A stretch of DNA of 64,000 bases from JANQRZ01 sp965214485. GTDB taxonomy: Bacteria; Bacteroidota; Rhodothermia; Rhodothermales; JANQRZ01. The DNA is taken from positions 62,001-126,000 of the forward strand of contig CBDCBW010000010.1 of the NCBI GenBank assembly GCA_965214485.1, read 5' to 3'. Every line of letters begins with the position of its first letter. The first letter of the stretch is position 1. A program made the translations under genes and the position numbers. Below, one piece after another: positions 1 through 8,335 of the stretch. The notes beneath the pieces are model-generated. The model saw nothing but the letters and a program-made list of their open reading frames with translations. It searched no databases and was not told the DNA's origin.

Positions 1-61
1 CGCGGCGGTCGCTCTGGCGGAGAAAGTCCTCCCACTGGTGCTCGTCCCAGATGTCGTCCAT
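1..61 (-). CDS. Hypothetical protein, N-terminal fragment (runs off the window)
   Basis: An ATG on the minus strand at 61 opens a frame that continues to the window edge without a stop (20 codons, beginning MDDIWDEHQW). It is highly charged and aromatic, and lies 44 bp downstream of the punA stop in the same direction, so it could be the next gene of the yggS-divIVA-punA run. No family can be assigned from 20 residues. Confidence 0.5.
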   Translation of the reverse strand, partial: MDDIWDEHQWEDFLRQSDRR

Positions 62-105
62 CCTGAGAGGTGTCGGGGGGCGCAGATCGGAGGGGGCGCG
101 GGTGC

Positions 106-975
106 TCAGCAGACCTCGCGCACCACCGCGCGCATGATCTCGGTCAGCTTCGGCTCGGCCTCGGCGGCGGCGGCGAGGACGTCGGCGATCGAGACCGGCT
201 CGAGGGCGTCGGGGAAGCACTCGTCGGTGATGACGGAGATGGCGAGGCACCGCAGCCCCTGGTGCCGGGCGACGATCACCTCGGGGACGGTGCTCATCCC
301 GACGGCGTCGGCCCCGACGAGGCGGAGGAACCGGTACTCGGCGCGGGTCTCGAGGTTCGGCCCTTCGACGGCGACGTAGACGCCCTGCTGGAGTTTGATG
401 GCGCGGGCCAGCGCAGCCTGCTCGGCGAGCCGTCGCAGCTCCTCATCGTAGGGCGTGCTCATGTCGGGGAAGCGCGGGCCCCACGCCTCGTCGTTCGGCC
501 CGACGAGCGGGTTCGCCCCTTGCAGGTTGATGTGGTCCGTGACGAGCATCAGGTCGCCGCGCCGGAAGTTCGGGTTCATCCCGCCGGCGGCGTTCGAGAT
601 GAGGAGGGTCTCGACGCCGAGCGCGGCGAGGACGCGAACCGGGAAGGTGACCTCTTTCGGCCCGTAGCCTTCGTAGAGGTGGAACCGCCCCTGCATCGCC
701 CACACCGGCACCCCGCCGAGCCGCCCGGCGATGAGCCGCCCGTGGTGGCTCTCGACGGTCGAGAGCGGGAAGTGAGGAATCTCGTCGTAGGGAATCGTTG
801 CCTCGGCCTTGATCTCTTCGGCGAGCGCGCCGAGGCCGGTGCCGAGAATCAGCCCGGTCCGGGCGTCGAGCGCCGCCCGTTCACGGACGGCGGCAGCGGC
901 GTCTTCGACGCGGCGGTGGTAGGCGGTCACGTCCATCGGAGGATGGAGGGACGGAAGGGCCGGTGGACTGGACAT
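106..975 (-). CDS. punA: Purine nucleoside phosphorylase
   Basis: A 289-residue protein of the trimeric PNP/MTAP family, which splits purine (deoxy)ribonucleosides with phosphate for purine salvage. Visible family motifs are GTGLG near residue 45 (phosphate loop), the ESHHGR and MQGRFHLYEGY segments, SNAAGGMN, the EGPNLETRAEYR stretch and VGMSTVPEV around residue 230. Length matches the family. The ATG at 975 sits five bases after a TACCTTTC element; an internal ATG at codon 14 (MDVTAYH) would also give a normal N-terminus. The gene follows divIVA by 187 bp on the same strand. Cytoplasmic. Confidence 0.93.
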   Translation of the reverse strand: MSSPPALPSLHPPMDVTAYHRRVEDAAAAVRERAALDARTGLILGTGLGALAEEIKAEATIPYDEIPHFPLSTVESHHGRLIAGRLGGVPVWAMQGRFHLYEGYGPKEVTFPVRVLAALGVETLLISNAAGGMNPNFRRGDLMLVTDHINLQGANPLVGPNDEAWGPRFPDMSTPYDEELRRLAEQAALARAIKLQQGVYVAVEGPNLETRAEYRFLRLVGADAVGMSTVPEVIVARHQGLRCLAISVITDECFPDALEPVSIADVLAAAAEAEPKLTEIMRAVVREVC

Positions 976-980
976 AACTC

Positions 981-988
981 GAAAGGTA
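981..988 (-). promoter_or_regulatory. TACCTTTC promoter-like element directly before punA
   Basis: The minus strand reads TACCTTTC, five bases, then the punA ATG. The octamer matches the TAnnTTTG form of the Bacteroidota -7 element apart from the last base. If it is the core promoter, transcription would begin at or next to the start codon, giving a leaderless message. No clear TTG box is seen at the usual distance. Confidence 0.35.
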
Positions 989-1162
989 GGCAGCGCTGGT
1001 TAAGGGTTGATACCAAATCCGTTTGCTCCGCGCGTGATTGCTCAGGTGCCTCCCCCGCCCCCTCCCTGCGCCGTGGATTCGTCGGCGCGAGCAGTGAAGG
1101 GGCTGCCCAATCCCTCCATCCGCCGGTCTCTCACCCCCGGTGGTCTCACTCCCCCGGTGGTT

Positions 1163-2044
1163 TTACTTCGGGTCTTCGAGGAGGCGGCGGATGCGCTCGT
1201 GCTCGGAGGCCGGGGCCGTGGTCGTCTCGCCGGGCTCGTCTTCCTCGTCGGCTTCGGCCTCGGGCTCGCCGCCGATGATCGAGCGGAGGGTCCACGTCGG
1301 TTCGTCGGCCTCGGGCTCGTCGTCTCTGAGCGTCACGATGGGGCCGCCGGAGGTGCGGTGGGTTTCCGCCTCGGCGGCGCGGGCGTAGAGGTCGGCATAG
1401 GTCGTCTCGCCCTCGTCGGCCGGTTCTTCGGCGCGCTCTTCCTGCGCCGCTTTCGGCTCGGGCACCGTCTCCGGCTCGGGCGGCCCCGCGGCGTCGGTGG
1501 CCTGGGCCTCATTCTGCGGCGTGGGCGGGGGCGGAGAAACCGGAGGCAGCGCCTCGGCCGGGGCCGAGGGCATGAGCTTCATGAAGCCGACGGGCTTGTC
1601 GTCCTCGTGCCGGGCGAGGATCTCGAGCTCGGACATCAGGAAGTGCCGGAGCCGGGCCGTGATCTCGTCGTGGCGCTGGGCGAGGTGGGCCACGTCGTGC
1701 CGGAGCCGGTGGTGCCTCTGCCCGGCCTCCTGCGTGATCTGCTCGGCCCTCAGCTCGGCCTCCTCCACGATCAGCCGGGCGCGCTCCTCGGCGTTGTCCT
1801 GCGTGCGCTTGGCCCCCTCGCGGGCCGAGGCGAGCGCCTCCTGCAGCGCCTCCTCGACCTTCTCGTAGTGCACGATCTTGCCTTCGATCTCGCGCACCCG
1901 GTCCTCGGCGCGGCGGAGGTCCTCCTGCACCTCCTCCCACTGCCGCGCGACCATCTCGGTGAAGGCCTTGACCTCGTCGGGGTCGTAGCCCCGGACCTTG
2001 CGGGCGAACTCGTGCGTGCGGATGTCGAGCGGCGTGAGCTTCAT
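1163..2044 (-). CDS. DivIVA-domain coiled-coil protein
   Basis: A 293-residue protein whose first 60 residues match the DivIVA/GpsB membrane-binding domain (MKLTPLDIRTHEF, then VRGYDPDEVKAF). A long charged heptad-type coiled coil follows to about residue 140, with a conserved RHFLMSELEIL segment. The C-terminal half is acidic, rich in Pro, Glu and Ala, and probably disordered. DivIVA proteins mark curved membranes or division sites; in Gram-negative lineages the role is less clear. It lies 10 bp after a small membrane-protein gene and downstream of yggS, echoing the yggS-divIVA neighbourhood of Gram-positive cell-division clusters. Confidence 0.85.
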   Translation of the reverse strand: MKLTPLDIRTHEFARKVRGYDPDEVKAFTEMVARQWEEVQEDLRRAEDRVREIEGKIVHYEKVEEALQEALASAREGAKRTQDNAEERARLIVEEAELRAEQITQEAGQRHHRLRHDVAHLAQRHDEITARLRHFLMSELEILARHEDDKPVGFMKLMPSAPAEALPPVSPPPPTPQNEAQATDAAGPPEPETVPEPKAAQEERAEEPADEGETTYADLYARAAEAETHRTSGGPIVTLRDDEPEADEPTWTLRSIIGGEPEAEADEEDEPGETTTAPASEHERIRRLLEDPK

Positions 2045-2054
2045 CGGGGCGGCG

Positions 2055-2273
2055 TCAGGGGTGGGCGGGAGGCGGGGGCGGGCGCTGCCGGAAGAGGGCG
2101 GCGACTTCGAGGCCGAGCCCGGCGTAGCGGTCGGCGAGCGCGGCGTGGCGGCGGCGGAGCCGGGCGAGGGCGCGGGCCGCCTGCTCCTCGGCCTCGCGCT
2201 CCCGGCGGCGCAGCGCGAGCACGAGGGGCACGAACACGGCCGCGCCGAGAGCGAGGATCAGGGTGGGAAGCAT
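2055..2273 (-). CDS. Small single-span membrane protein with coiled coil
   Basis: A 72-residue protein starting at the ATG before LPTLILALGAAVF. One hydrophobic segment (about residues 2-20) is followed by a basic, Ala/Arg-rich helix (RRREREAEEQAARALARLRRR) and a Pro-rich tail. It sits between yggS and divIVA with only 10 bp to divIVA, so it is likely in that operon. A longer upstream start exists but encodes a low-complexity leader. It might be a membrane partner for the DivIVA protein; this is inference from position only. Confidence 0.6.
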   Translation of the reverse strand: MLPTLILALGAAVFVPLVLALRRREREAEEQAARALARLRRRHAALADRYAGLGLEVAALFRQRPPPPPAHP

Positions 2274-2408
2274 GAGCGGGAAGGTACCGAAAGACGAGGG
2301 CCGGGTGCCAGGACGGAAGAGCGGAGATTGCCAACCCGCCTTCTTCGCGCCCCACGCGCTCCGGGCTGAGCCCCCACTGCCTCCCACGCCCGAGCGCAAG
2401 CCGTTGCC

Positions 2409-3131
2409 TCACCCGCGCGGCCCGAAGAGCGCCGAGCCGACGCGCACGTCCGTCGCCCCCTCCTCGACGGCGATCTCGAAGTCGCCGCTCATCCCCATCG
2501 AGAGGCGGTCGAGCGCCACGCCCGCGCTGCCGCCGTAGCCCTCGGCGAGGCGGCGGAGGTGCTGGAACTGTGGGCGGACGACGGTTTCGAGCTCGGCGGG
2601 CGACCGGGCCGGGGCCGCGAGCGTCATCAGCCCGACGACCCGGAGGTGCTCGCGCCCGGCGAGGCCGTCGAGGAAGGCGTAGAGCGCCTCGGGCGCGAGG
2701 CCGGACTTCGAGGCTTCGCCCGAGACGTTGACTTGCGCGAAGCACGGCAGCACCCGCCCCCGGCGCGCCGCCCGTTTCTCGATGTCGGCGGCTAGCTGCT
2801 CGCCGTCGAGCGCGTGGAACACGTCGGCGTGCTCCAGCGCTTTGTTGATCTTGTTCTTTTGCAGCGGCCCGACGAGGTGCCACCGCACCGGGCCGCTCCT
2901 GTGCTCGCCGGGCACCGCCTCGGCTTTCTCCGCCAGCTCCTGCACCCGGTTCTCGCCGAAGTCCGCGAGGCCGGCCTCGACCCCGGCGCGGACGACCTCC
3001 ACCGGAAAGGTCTTGCTGACGGCGACGAGCCGGACTGAGGCGGGGTCACGCCCGGCGCGCTCGCACGCGGCGTCGATACGGGCGCGCACGGCCTCGGCGC
3101 GGGCGCGGATGTCGGCGGTGAGCGGAGGCAC
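2409..3131 (-). CDS. yggS: YggS-family PLP homeostasis protein
   Basis: A 240-residue alanine-racemase-fold protein that binds pyridoxal phosphate and buffers PLP rather than racemising. Family marks are VAVSKTFP with the PLP-binding lysine (about residue 37), FGENRVQEL, WHLVGPLQKNK, QVNVSGEASKSGL and LSMGMSGDFEIAVEEGATDVRVGSALFG. The GTG at 3131 is preferred over upstream starts because it has an AGGAG box four bases before it and gives the usual length. First gene of the run toward divIVA and punA. Confidence 0.92.
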   Translation of the reverse strand: MPPLTADIRARAEAVRARIDAACERAGRDPASVRLVAVSKTFPVEVVRAGVEAGLADFGENRVQELAEKAEAVPGEHRSGPVRWHLVGPLQKNKINKALEHADVFHALDGEQLAADIEKRAARRGRVLPCFAQVNVSGEASKSGLAPEALYAFLDGLAGREHLRVVGLMTLAAPARSPAELETVVRPQFQHLRRLAEGYGGSAGVALDRLSMGMSGDFEIAVEEGATDVRVGSALFGPRG

Positions 3132-3140
3132 GGTTCTCCT
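3132..3140 (-). promoter_or_regulatory. Ribosome binding site deciding the GTG start of yggS
   Basis: The minus strand reads AGGAGAACC immediately before GTG. This is one of few good Shine-Dalgarno sequences in the window and fixes the yggS start 48 codons inside the longest open frame. Confidence 0.6.
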
Positions 3141-3332
3141 GTCGTTTCGCAGATCGGTAGGGGCTCCGATGATACGAGGCAATAGGGAAACGGTCTCACC
3201 TATGGCCGGCCCCCGTCGTCCTGCCCCTTGACCCGAATGCGGCCTGCAATCGCACGCTGCGCCCCCTCGCAGCAAAAGGGCAACCTTCTTGACTCCCGCT
3301 CCCCTCTCGCCTACCCCACCTCCTTTTTAGCC

Positions 3333-3572
3333 ATGTCCTCTACCCTTTCCTCGACCCTCGGCTCCTCGACCCTCGGCTCCTCGGCCCTCCGCGACGCCCG
3401 CGCCCGCTGGCTCGGCGGCGACGCCGACGCCTGGGCGCACTACGCCGAGTGCTGCCGCGAGCTCGACGCCGAGCGCCGCACGCCCCTCGCGGCAGAGCCC
3501 CCGCCCCGGACGCGTATCCCGCTCGCGTGGTACCGCCCCTCGGCCCCCGACCCGAGGGCGATCCGGCAATAA
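3333..3572 (+). CDS. Small hypothetical protein
   Basis: A 79-residue frame beginning MSSTLSSTLG and ending RAIRQ. The N-terminus is a serine/threonine/leucine-rich repeat produced by a short DNA duplication. The middle (ARWLGGDADAWAHYAECCRELDAE) looks like a helix pair with two adjacent cysteines. No family is recognised. It stands alone between divergent yggS and the VIT/vWA gene; coding is supported by codon use with GC-rich third positions, but not by homology. Confidence 0.45.
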   Translation: MSSTLSSTLGSSTLGSSALRDARARWLGGDADAWAHYAECCRELDAERRTPLAAEPPPRTRIPLAWYRPSAPDPRAIRQ

Positions 3573-3629
3573 AATCGGGAATCCCGGCGTTGGAGAGATC
3601 GCCCGTCCGGTCCTCCAACCCCGCGTCCG

Positions 3630-5765
3630 ATGCCGCTTCGCCTCCTGCTCGCTCTGTGCCTCCTCGCGCCCGCCGCCTCGGCGCAGATCGTCCTCCCGCC
3701 GCGACCGGTCCCCGTCCCGCAGCGACCCGTCGAGACGGCAGCCCTGGAGATCGACGGGCGGATCGTCGGTCAGGTGGCCGAGGTCTCGGTCACGCACACG
3801 CTCTTCAACCCGAACGACCGCGCGGTGGAGACGGAGTTTCTGTTCCCGGTCCCGCCGGGGGCAGCCGTGCAGGACCTCGTCCTGATTGCCGATGGGCAGG
3901 AGCTGACGGGCGAGGTGCTGCCGAAGGACGAGGCCCGGCGGCGCTACGAGGAGATCGTCCGGCGCATGATCGACCCGGCGCTGATGGAGTACGCGGGCTA
4001 CGGCCTCGTCCGGACGAGCGTCTTCCCCGTCCCGGCGCGGGGCGAGAGCACGGTCCACTTCCGCTACACCGAGGTCTCCCCGCGCGAGGGCGACCGGGTG
4101 ACGTTCAGCTACCCGTTCGGCCTCGCCCGGCAGCAAGAGTCGGTCGGGCGGCTCCGCCTCAGCCTGACGCTCGGCGATGAGGCCGGAGCCGTCTACAGCC
4201 CGTCGCACGAGGTCGAGGTCGAGCGCGAACGCGGCCGGACGCGGGTCCGCTTCGAGGCCGACGACGTGCGGCTCCGGCGGGACTTTCAGCTCGTCTACGA
4301 ACCCGAGGCCGAGGGCGGGCCGGTCAGCGCCACCGTGCTCAGCCACTGGCCCGAGGGCGCGCGCGACGGCTACTTCCTCCTGCTCGCCTCGCCCGAGGTG
4401 CCCCAAGCCGAGCCCGAGGCGATTCCCAAAACCGTCGTCTTCGCGGTGGACCGCTCCGGCTCGATGGCCGGGCGCAAGATGGAGCAGGCCCGCGACGCCC
4501 TCGCCTTCGTCCTGAACAACCTGGGCGACGACGACCTCTTCAACGTCGTCGCCTACGACGACCGCGTCGAGACCTTCGAGCCCGAGCTGCAGCGCTACAC
4601 GCCGGAGAGCCGCGCCGCCGCGCTCGACTTCGTGGACGGCCTCCGCCCCGGCGGCTCGACCAACATCGACGGCGCGCTCGGCGAGGCGCTCGCGCTGATC
4701 CCCGACGAGGGGCGCAGCCCGGCCTACGTCCTCTTCCTCACCGACGGCCTCCCCACCGCCGGCGAGACCGGCGAGGGCGCGATTGCCCGCAACGCCCAGC
4801 GAGCCAACGACGGCGACGCCCGCATCTTCTCCTTCGGCGTCGGCTACGACGTCAACGCCCGCCTGCTCGAGCGCCTCGCGGCGGCGAGCGGCGGCACGAC
4901 CGAGTACGTCCGCCCCGAGGACGACCTCGAAGCCCGCGTCGCCGGGCTCTACAACCGCCTGACGAGCCCCGTCCTCTCGAACCTCGCCATCGACTTCGAC
5001 GGCACGAACGTCAACCGGGCCTACCCGCGCGACCTGCCGGACCTCTTCGCCGGCGGCCAGCTCGTCTGGGCCGGGCGCTACACCGAGGGCGGCGAGGTGA
5101 CGGTCCGCCTGAGGGGCCGCGCCGGGGACGACGAGCGGACGGTGAGCTTCCGCGCCGACCTCGCCGCCGAGGGGGAGCGCACGCGGACCGGCTTCATCGA
5201 GCCGCTCTGGGCGAGCCGCCGCGTCGCGGCCCTGCTCGAGCAGATCGACCTCGACGGGCAGAGCGACGAGTTGGTCGAGGAGCTCGTCGCGCTCTCGACG
5301 CAGTACGGGATTCTGACGCCCTACACCTCGTTCCTCGCCGAGGAGGACGCCGCGTTCGTCTCGCGCTCGGGGCAGCTTCTCAGCGCTCGGCGCAGCCTGG
5401 AGATGATGGACCAGGTGAGCGGGTCGGGTGCCGTCGAGCAGCGGGCGCTCCGGGCACAGATGGCGTCGGCTTCGCAGGCCCCGCCCGAGGCCGTCGCCTA
5501 CGACGCCGAGGGCCGGGCGCGGAGCGTCGAGACCGTGCGGACGGTCGGCACGCGGGCCTTCTACCGGCGCGGCGACCTGTGGATCGACGCCGGGCTGCTC
5601 GACGCGGACCCGGACGACGCGACCGAGGTCGAGCAGTTCTCGGACGCCTACTTCGCGCTCGCCCGGCGGTTGGAGCCGGAGGACGCGGTGTACCTCACCT
5701 TCCGCGAGGACGTGCTCGTGACGCTCGGCGGCGAGGCCGTGCTGATCCGGGCAGCGGAGTCGTAG
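3630..5765 (+). CDS. VIT and von Willebrand factor A domain protein, exported
   Basis: A 711-residue protein with a clear signal peptide (about residues 1-19, ending ASAQ). It then has a VIT (inter-alpha-trypsin inhibitor) domain around residues 30-160, with the typical YEEIVRRMIDPALMEYAGYGLVRTSVFPV region. A vWA domain follows from about 265, with an intact MIDAS motif DRSGS and downstream TDGLPT. The C-terminal third is beta-rich and has no recognised enzyme or obvious LPXTG or type IX signal. VIT-vWA proteins are surface or periplasmic adhesion/assembly factors in bacteria. Monocistronic as far as can be seen. Confidence 0.85.
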   Translation: MPLRLLLALCLLAPAASAQIVLPPRPVPVPQRPVETAALEIDGRIVGQVAEVSVTHTLFNPNDRAVETEFLFPVPPGAAVQDLVLIADGQELTGEVLPKDEARRRYEEIVRRMIDPALMEYAGYGLVRTSVFPVPARGESTVHFRYTEVSPREGDRVTFSYPFGLARQQESVGRLRLSLTLGDEAGAVYSPSHEVEVERERGRTRVRFEADDVRLRRDFQLVYEPEAEGGPVSATVLSHWPEGARDGYFLLLASPEVPQAEPEAIPKTVVFAVDRSGSMAGRKMEQARDALAFVLNNLGDDDLFNVVAYDDRVETFEPELQRYTPESRAAALDFVDGLRPGGSTNIDGALGEALALIPDEGRSPAYVLFLTDGLPTAGETGEGAIARNAQRANDGDARIFSFGVGYDVNARLLERLAAASGGTTEYVRPEDDLEARVAGLYNRLTSPVLSNLAIDFDGTNVNRAYPRDLPDLFAGGQLVWAGRYTEGGEVTVRLRGRAGDDERTVSFRADLAAEGERTRTGFIEPLWASRRVAALLEQIDLDGQSDELVEELVALSTQYGILTPYTSFLAEEDAAFVSRSGQLLSARRSLEMMDQVSGSGAVEQRALRAQMASASQAPPEAVAYDAEGRARSVETVRTVGTRAFYRRGDLWIDAGLLDADPDDATEVEQFSDAYFALARRLEPEDAVYLTFREDVLVTLGGEAVLIRAAES

Positions 5766-5787
5766 ACGGGCACCGTACCGTCTGAGG

Positions 5788-5832
5788 GCCAACACGCGGG
5801 GTCGCCCCTACGGTGCGGGGTCGCCCCTACGG
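5788..5832. repeat. Interspersed palindromic repeat, two abutting copies of a core
   Basis: A GC-rich element with the core GGGGTCGCCCCTACGG appears twice here, 16 bp apart. The same core recurs at 52906-52932, where it forms a GGGCGACC/GGGTCGCC hairpin. Both loci are intergenic, so this looks like a REP-type interspersed repeat. Confidence 0.55.
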
Positions 5833-5849
5833 ATTGGCGCGGCGGTGGG

Positions 5850-5857
5850 TACCTTTG
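5850..5857 (+). promoter_or_regulatory. TACCTTTG promoter-like element before the dinB-like gene
   Basis: An exact TAnnTTTG octamer 32 bases before the ATG at 5890. It follows the interspersed repeat and is the closest match in the window to the Bacteroidota -7 consensus. Confidence 0.4.
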
Positions 5858-5889
5858 CCAGCGCACTCTGCCCTCTTCCGTCCGCTGCC

Positions 5890-6435
5890 ATGCCTGACCT
5901 TCCGACCTCGCTCGACGCGCTCGACGCCCGCCGCGCCGAGTTTCTCGCCGGTCTCGATTCCATCCCGCCGGAGCAGCTCAGCCAGGCTCCCTCCTCGAAG
6001 GCGTGGTCGCCGCTCCAAATCGGCGAGCACCTGCTGGCGACCGAGCGCGGGCTGGCGCACGTCACCGGACGACAGATCGAAAAGGGCGAGGACCGGCGGC
6101 GCTTCGGCGACCCCTCCGAGCGCTCGGTCGAGGGCCTGCTCCAGGCGATGCGCACGCCGGCCAAGTTCAAGGTCCCCGCCGGGACCGGGCTGCCCGACCC
6201 GACGGGCGAGACGACGCTGCCGGAGCTTCGGCAGGCGTGGGCCGAGACGGCGGAGCGCTGGCGGAGCGTGGCCGGCACACTCCCGCCGGGCCTCGCCGAC
6301 GAGGGGTTGGTGATGCACCCCGTCGCCGGGCCGATGACAGTCGCCCAGACGGTCCGGTTTCTCGAATCCCACATCGAGCACCATCAGCACCAGCTCGCGC
6401 GGACGGTCCGCGCCCTGAGCGCCCGGACGGCGTAA
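5890..6435 (+). CDS. DinB-like (DinB_2) domain protein
   Basis: A 181-residue four-helix-bundle protein of the DinB/YfiT superfamily. A histidine in the first helix (QIGEHLLATE, about residue 44) and the C-terminal HIEHHQHQLART (about residue 165) supply the usual metal-binding histidines. Members include thiol-dependent S-transferases and damage-inducible proteins of unknown reaction; the substrate here cannot be told. The ATG at 5890 is preferred to an upstream start because it begins at the conserved domain edge. It is followed five bases later by a membrane-protein gene. Confidence 0.8.
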   Translation: MPDLPTSLDALDARRAEFLAGLDSIPPEQLSQAPSSKAWSPLQIGEHLLATERGLAHVTGRQIEKGEDRRRFGDPSERSVEGLLQAMRTPAKFKVPAGTGLPDPTGETTLPELRQAWAETAERWRSVAGTLPPGLADEGLVMHPVAGPMTVAQTVRFLESHIEHHQHQLARTVRALSARTA

Positions 6436-6440
6436 GGCCC

Positions 6441-7028
6441 GTGACCCCGTTCGAGTACATCTTGCCGCTGATCTCCGTCCTGGTCGGCTTGGCGATAGCA
6501 GACCTCGCGGTGAGCCTGCACCGACTGCTGCGAGCACGCAGTCGTGTGCAGTGGGATTGGCTTCCGCTCGCTACGGCCCTGGCGGCGGTGCTGGCCGTGC
6601 TTGAGGTGTGGTGGAACCTCTTCGCCGTACGAGAGGAAGCGTATTTCACGACGCTGGGCGGCTTCCTGCTCTTCGGTGCTCAACTCGTCGTCCTGTTTGT
6701 GCTCAACGCTTCGGCGCTTCCTGACGACGTGCCGGAGGAGGGCCTGGACTTGCGCGCGTTCTACGACCGAAACGGCCCGCTTTTCTGGTCCATTTATGCA
6801 GCCTATGTTGGAATCCTGATCGCCGCTCGCCTTGTTCAGGTTGCCTTGAGCGCTATTCAAGGCACATCCGAGCTCGCTGCACTCTCGGGGAGCCTCGTCC
6901 CGGGCGTCGTGCTGTTCGCGCTGTTCCTTGCCCTGGCGCGTGTGCGGAACAGGACGTTTCACAGCATCGCGGTGCCCCTCTTGCTCGGGGTCCTGCTCCA
7001 CGGCTTCTCGCAGCTTAGCCTGGGCTAG
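6441..7028 (+). CDS. Integral membrane protein of unknown function
   Basis: A 195-residue protein from a GTG start, with five or six hydrophobic segments: FEYILPLISVLVGLAIADLAV at the N-terminus, then about residues 38-60, 68-90, 113-133, 145-165 and 175-192. It starts five bases after the DinB-like gene, so the two are probably co-transcribed. Codon use is visibly less GC-biased than its neighbours, which could mean transfer. No family is recognised. Its stop overlaps the opposite-strand ispG stop in a CTAG palindrome. Confidence 0.65.
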   Translation: MTPFEYILPLISVLVGLAIADLAVSLHRLLRARSRVQWDWLPLATALAAVLAVLEVWWNLFAVREEAYFTTLGGFLLFGAQLVVLFVLNASALPDDVPEEGLDLRAFYDRNGPLFWSIYAAYVGILIAARLVQVALSAIQGTSELAALSGSLVPGVVLFALFLALARVRNRTFHSIAVPLLLGVLLHGFSQLSLG

Positions 7029-8110
7029 GCGGGGCTGACGGGCTCCTCGTCCCACTCGCGGATCGCCTCCAAGACGGCGTCTACGATCTCGCCCTCCGGC
7101 ACCGTGCGAACGATCTCGCCGTGCTTGAACAGGTGCGCCCGCCCGCGCCCGAGCGAAATCCCGAGGTCGGCCCCGGCGGCCTCGCCCGGGCCGTTGACGG
7201 CGCAGCCCATCAGCGCGACGTTGAGGTCCTTCTCGAACTTGGCCTCCTTGACCGCCGCCTCGACCTCGTTGACGATGCTGAAGAGGTCGCCCGCGAGCCG
7301 GCCGCACGTCGGGCAGGCGATGATGTTGACGCCGGGCCGCCCGAGCCGCAGCGACTTCAGAATCTGGTGCCCGACCTCGACCTCGTGGATCGAGTCAGCG
7401 GCGAGCGAGACCCGGATCGTGTCGCCGATGCCGTCGGCCAGGAGCGCGCCGATGCCGATGGACGACTTGACGGTGCCGGTTTGGAGGCTGCCGCTCTCGG
7501 TGACGCCGAGGTGGAGCGGGAAGTCGGTCCGCTCGGCGAGCAGGCGGTAGCTCTGGATCATGAAGAACACGTCCGAGTGCTTGACCGAGATCACCAGGTC
7601 CTCGAACCCGTCGCGCGCGCAGATCTCGACGTGCCGCATCGCGCTCTCGAAGAGCGCCTCGGGCTGGGGGTAGCCGTACTTGTCGAGGATGTCCTTTTCG
7701 AGCGAGCCCGAGTTGACCCCGATGCGGATCGGGATGCCCTTGGCCTTGGCGGCTTGCAGGACCTCGCGCTCCCACTCCGGCTTGCCGATGTTGCCGGGGT
7801 TCAGCCGCACCTTCGCCACGCCGGCCTCGACCGCGGCGAGCGCGTACTGGTAGTTGAAGTGGATGTCGGCCACGACCGGCACCGGGCTGCCGGCGACGAC
7901 CTCGGGCAGCGCCTCGGCGTCCTCGGGCCGGGGCACGGCGACGCGGACGATGTCGGCCCCGGCCTCGGCGAGCCGGGTGATCTCGGCGACGCACTTTTCC
8001 ACATCGTGCGTCTTGCCCGTCGTCATCGACTGGACCGAGATCGGCGCGCCGCCCCCGATCTGGACGGGGCCGACGTGGACGGCACGGCTGATACGGCGAG
8101 GACGGTCCAT
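7025..8110 (-). CDS. ispG: 4-hydroxy-3-methylbut-2-en-1-yl diphosphate synthase
   Basis: A 361-residue IspG (GcpE), the [4Fe-4S] enzyme that reduces MEcPP to HMBPP in the MEP isoprenoid pathway. Visible are the N-terminal TIM-barrel start SVQSMTTGKTHDV, VADIHFNYQYAL, VRLNPGNIG, RIGVNSGSL, and cluster cysteines in ACPTCGR (about residue 267) and MGCAVNGPGEAAGADLGI (about 305). It is the short two-domain form, not the long three-domain form known from many Bacteroidota and plants. ispE of the same pathway is also in this window, unlinked. Cytoplasmic. Confidence 0.95.
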   Translation of the reverse strand: MDRPRRISRAVHVGPVQIGGGAPISVQSMTTGKTHDVEKCVAEITRLAEAGADIVRVAVPRPEDAEALPEVVAGSPVPVVADIHFNYQYALAAVEAGVAKVRLNPGNIGKPEWEREVLQAAKAKGIPIRIGVNSGSLEKDILDKYGYPQPEALFESAMRHVEICARDGFEDLVISVKHSDVFFMIQSYRLLAERTDFPLHLGVTESGSLQTGTVKSSIGIGALLADGIGDTIRVSLAADSIHEVEVGHQILKSLRLGRPGVNIIACPTCGRLAGDLFSIVNEVEAAVKEAKFEKDLNVALMGCAVNGPGEAAGADLGISLGRGRAHLFKHGEIVRTVPEGEIVDAVLEAIREWDEEPVSPA

Positions 8111-8335
8111 CGAATTACGAACGGCGAGTGACGAATGACGAGTGGGCCGCTGGTACGGACCGGGTGAGGCGGGGTTCAGAAGCCGAAGTTAATATTCAGC
8201 AAGGCTGCTCACGGCGTCACGATAGACGTGCCTGCGCGCTGTACCACCTGGTCCACCGCGCTACAGAGCCGCCGAAACGAGCGAGACCGGGTGCGGGTTA
8301 GCTCCAGGGCAAGACAGACCGGTCGGACGCAACCG

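Noticed and set aside
3314..3327. CACCTCCTTTT, identical to the 16S anti-Shine-Dalgarno end
   Set aside because: No rRNA context; it is a chance pyrimidine stretch before the small hypothetical gene, and the reverse-strand GGAGG has no gene after it.
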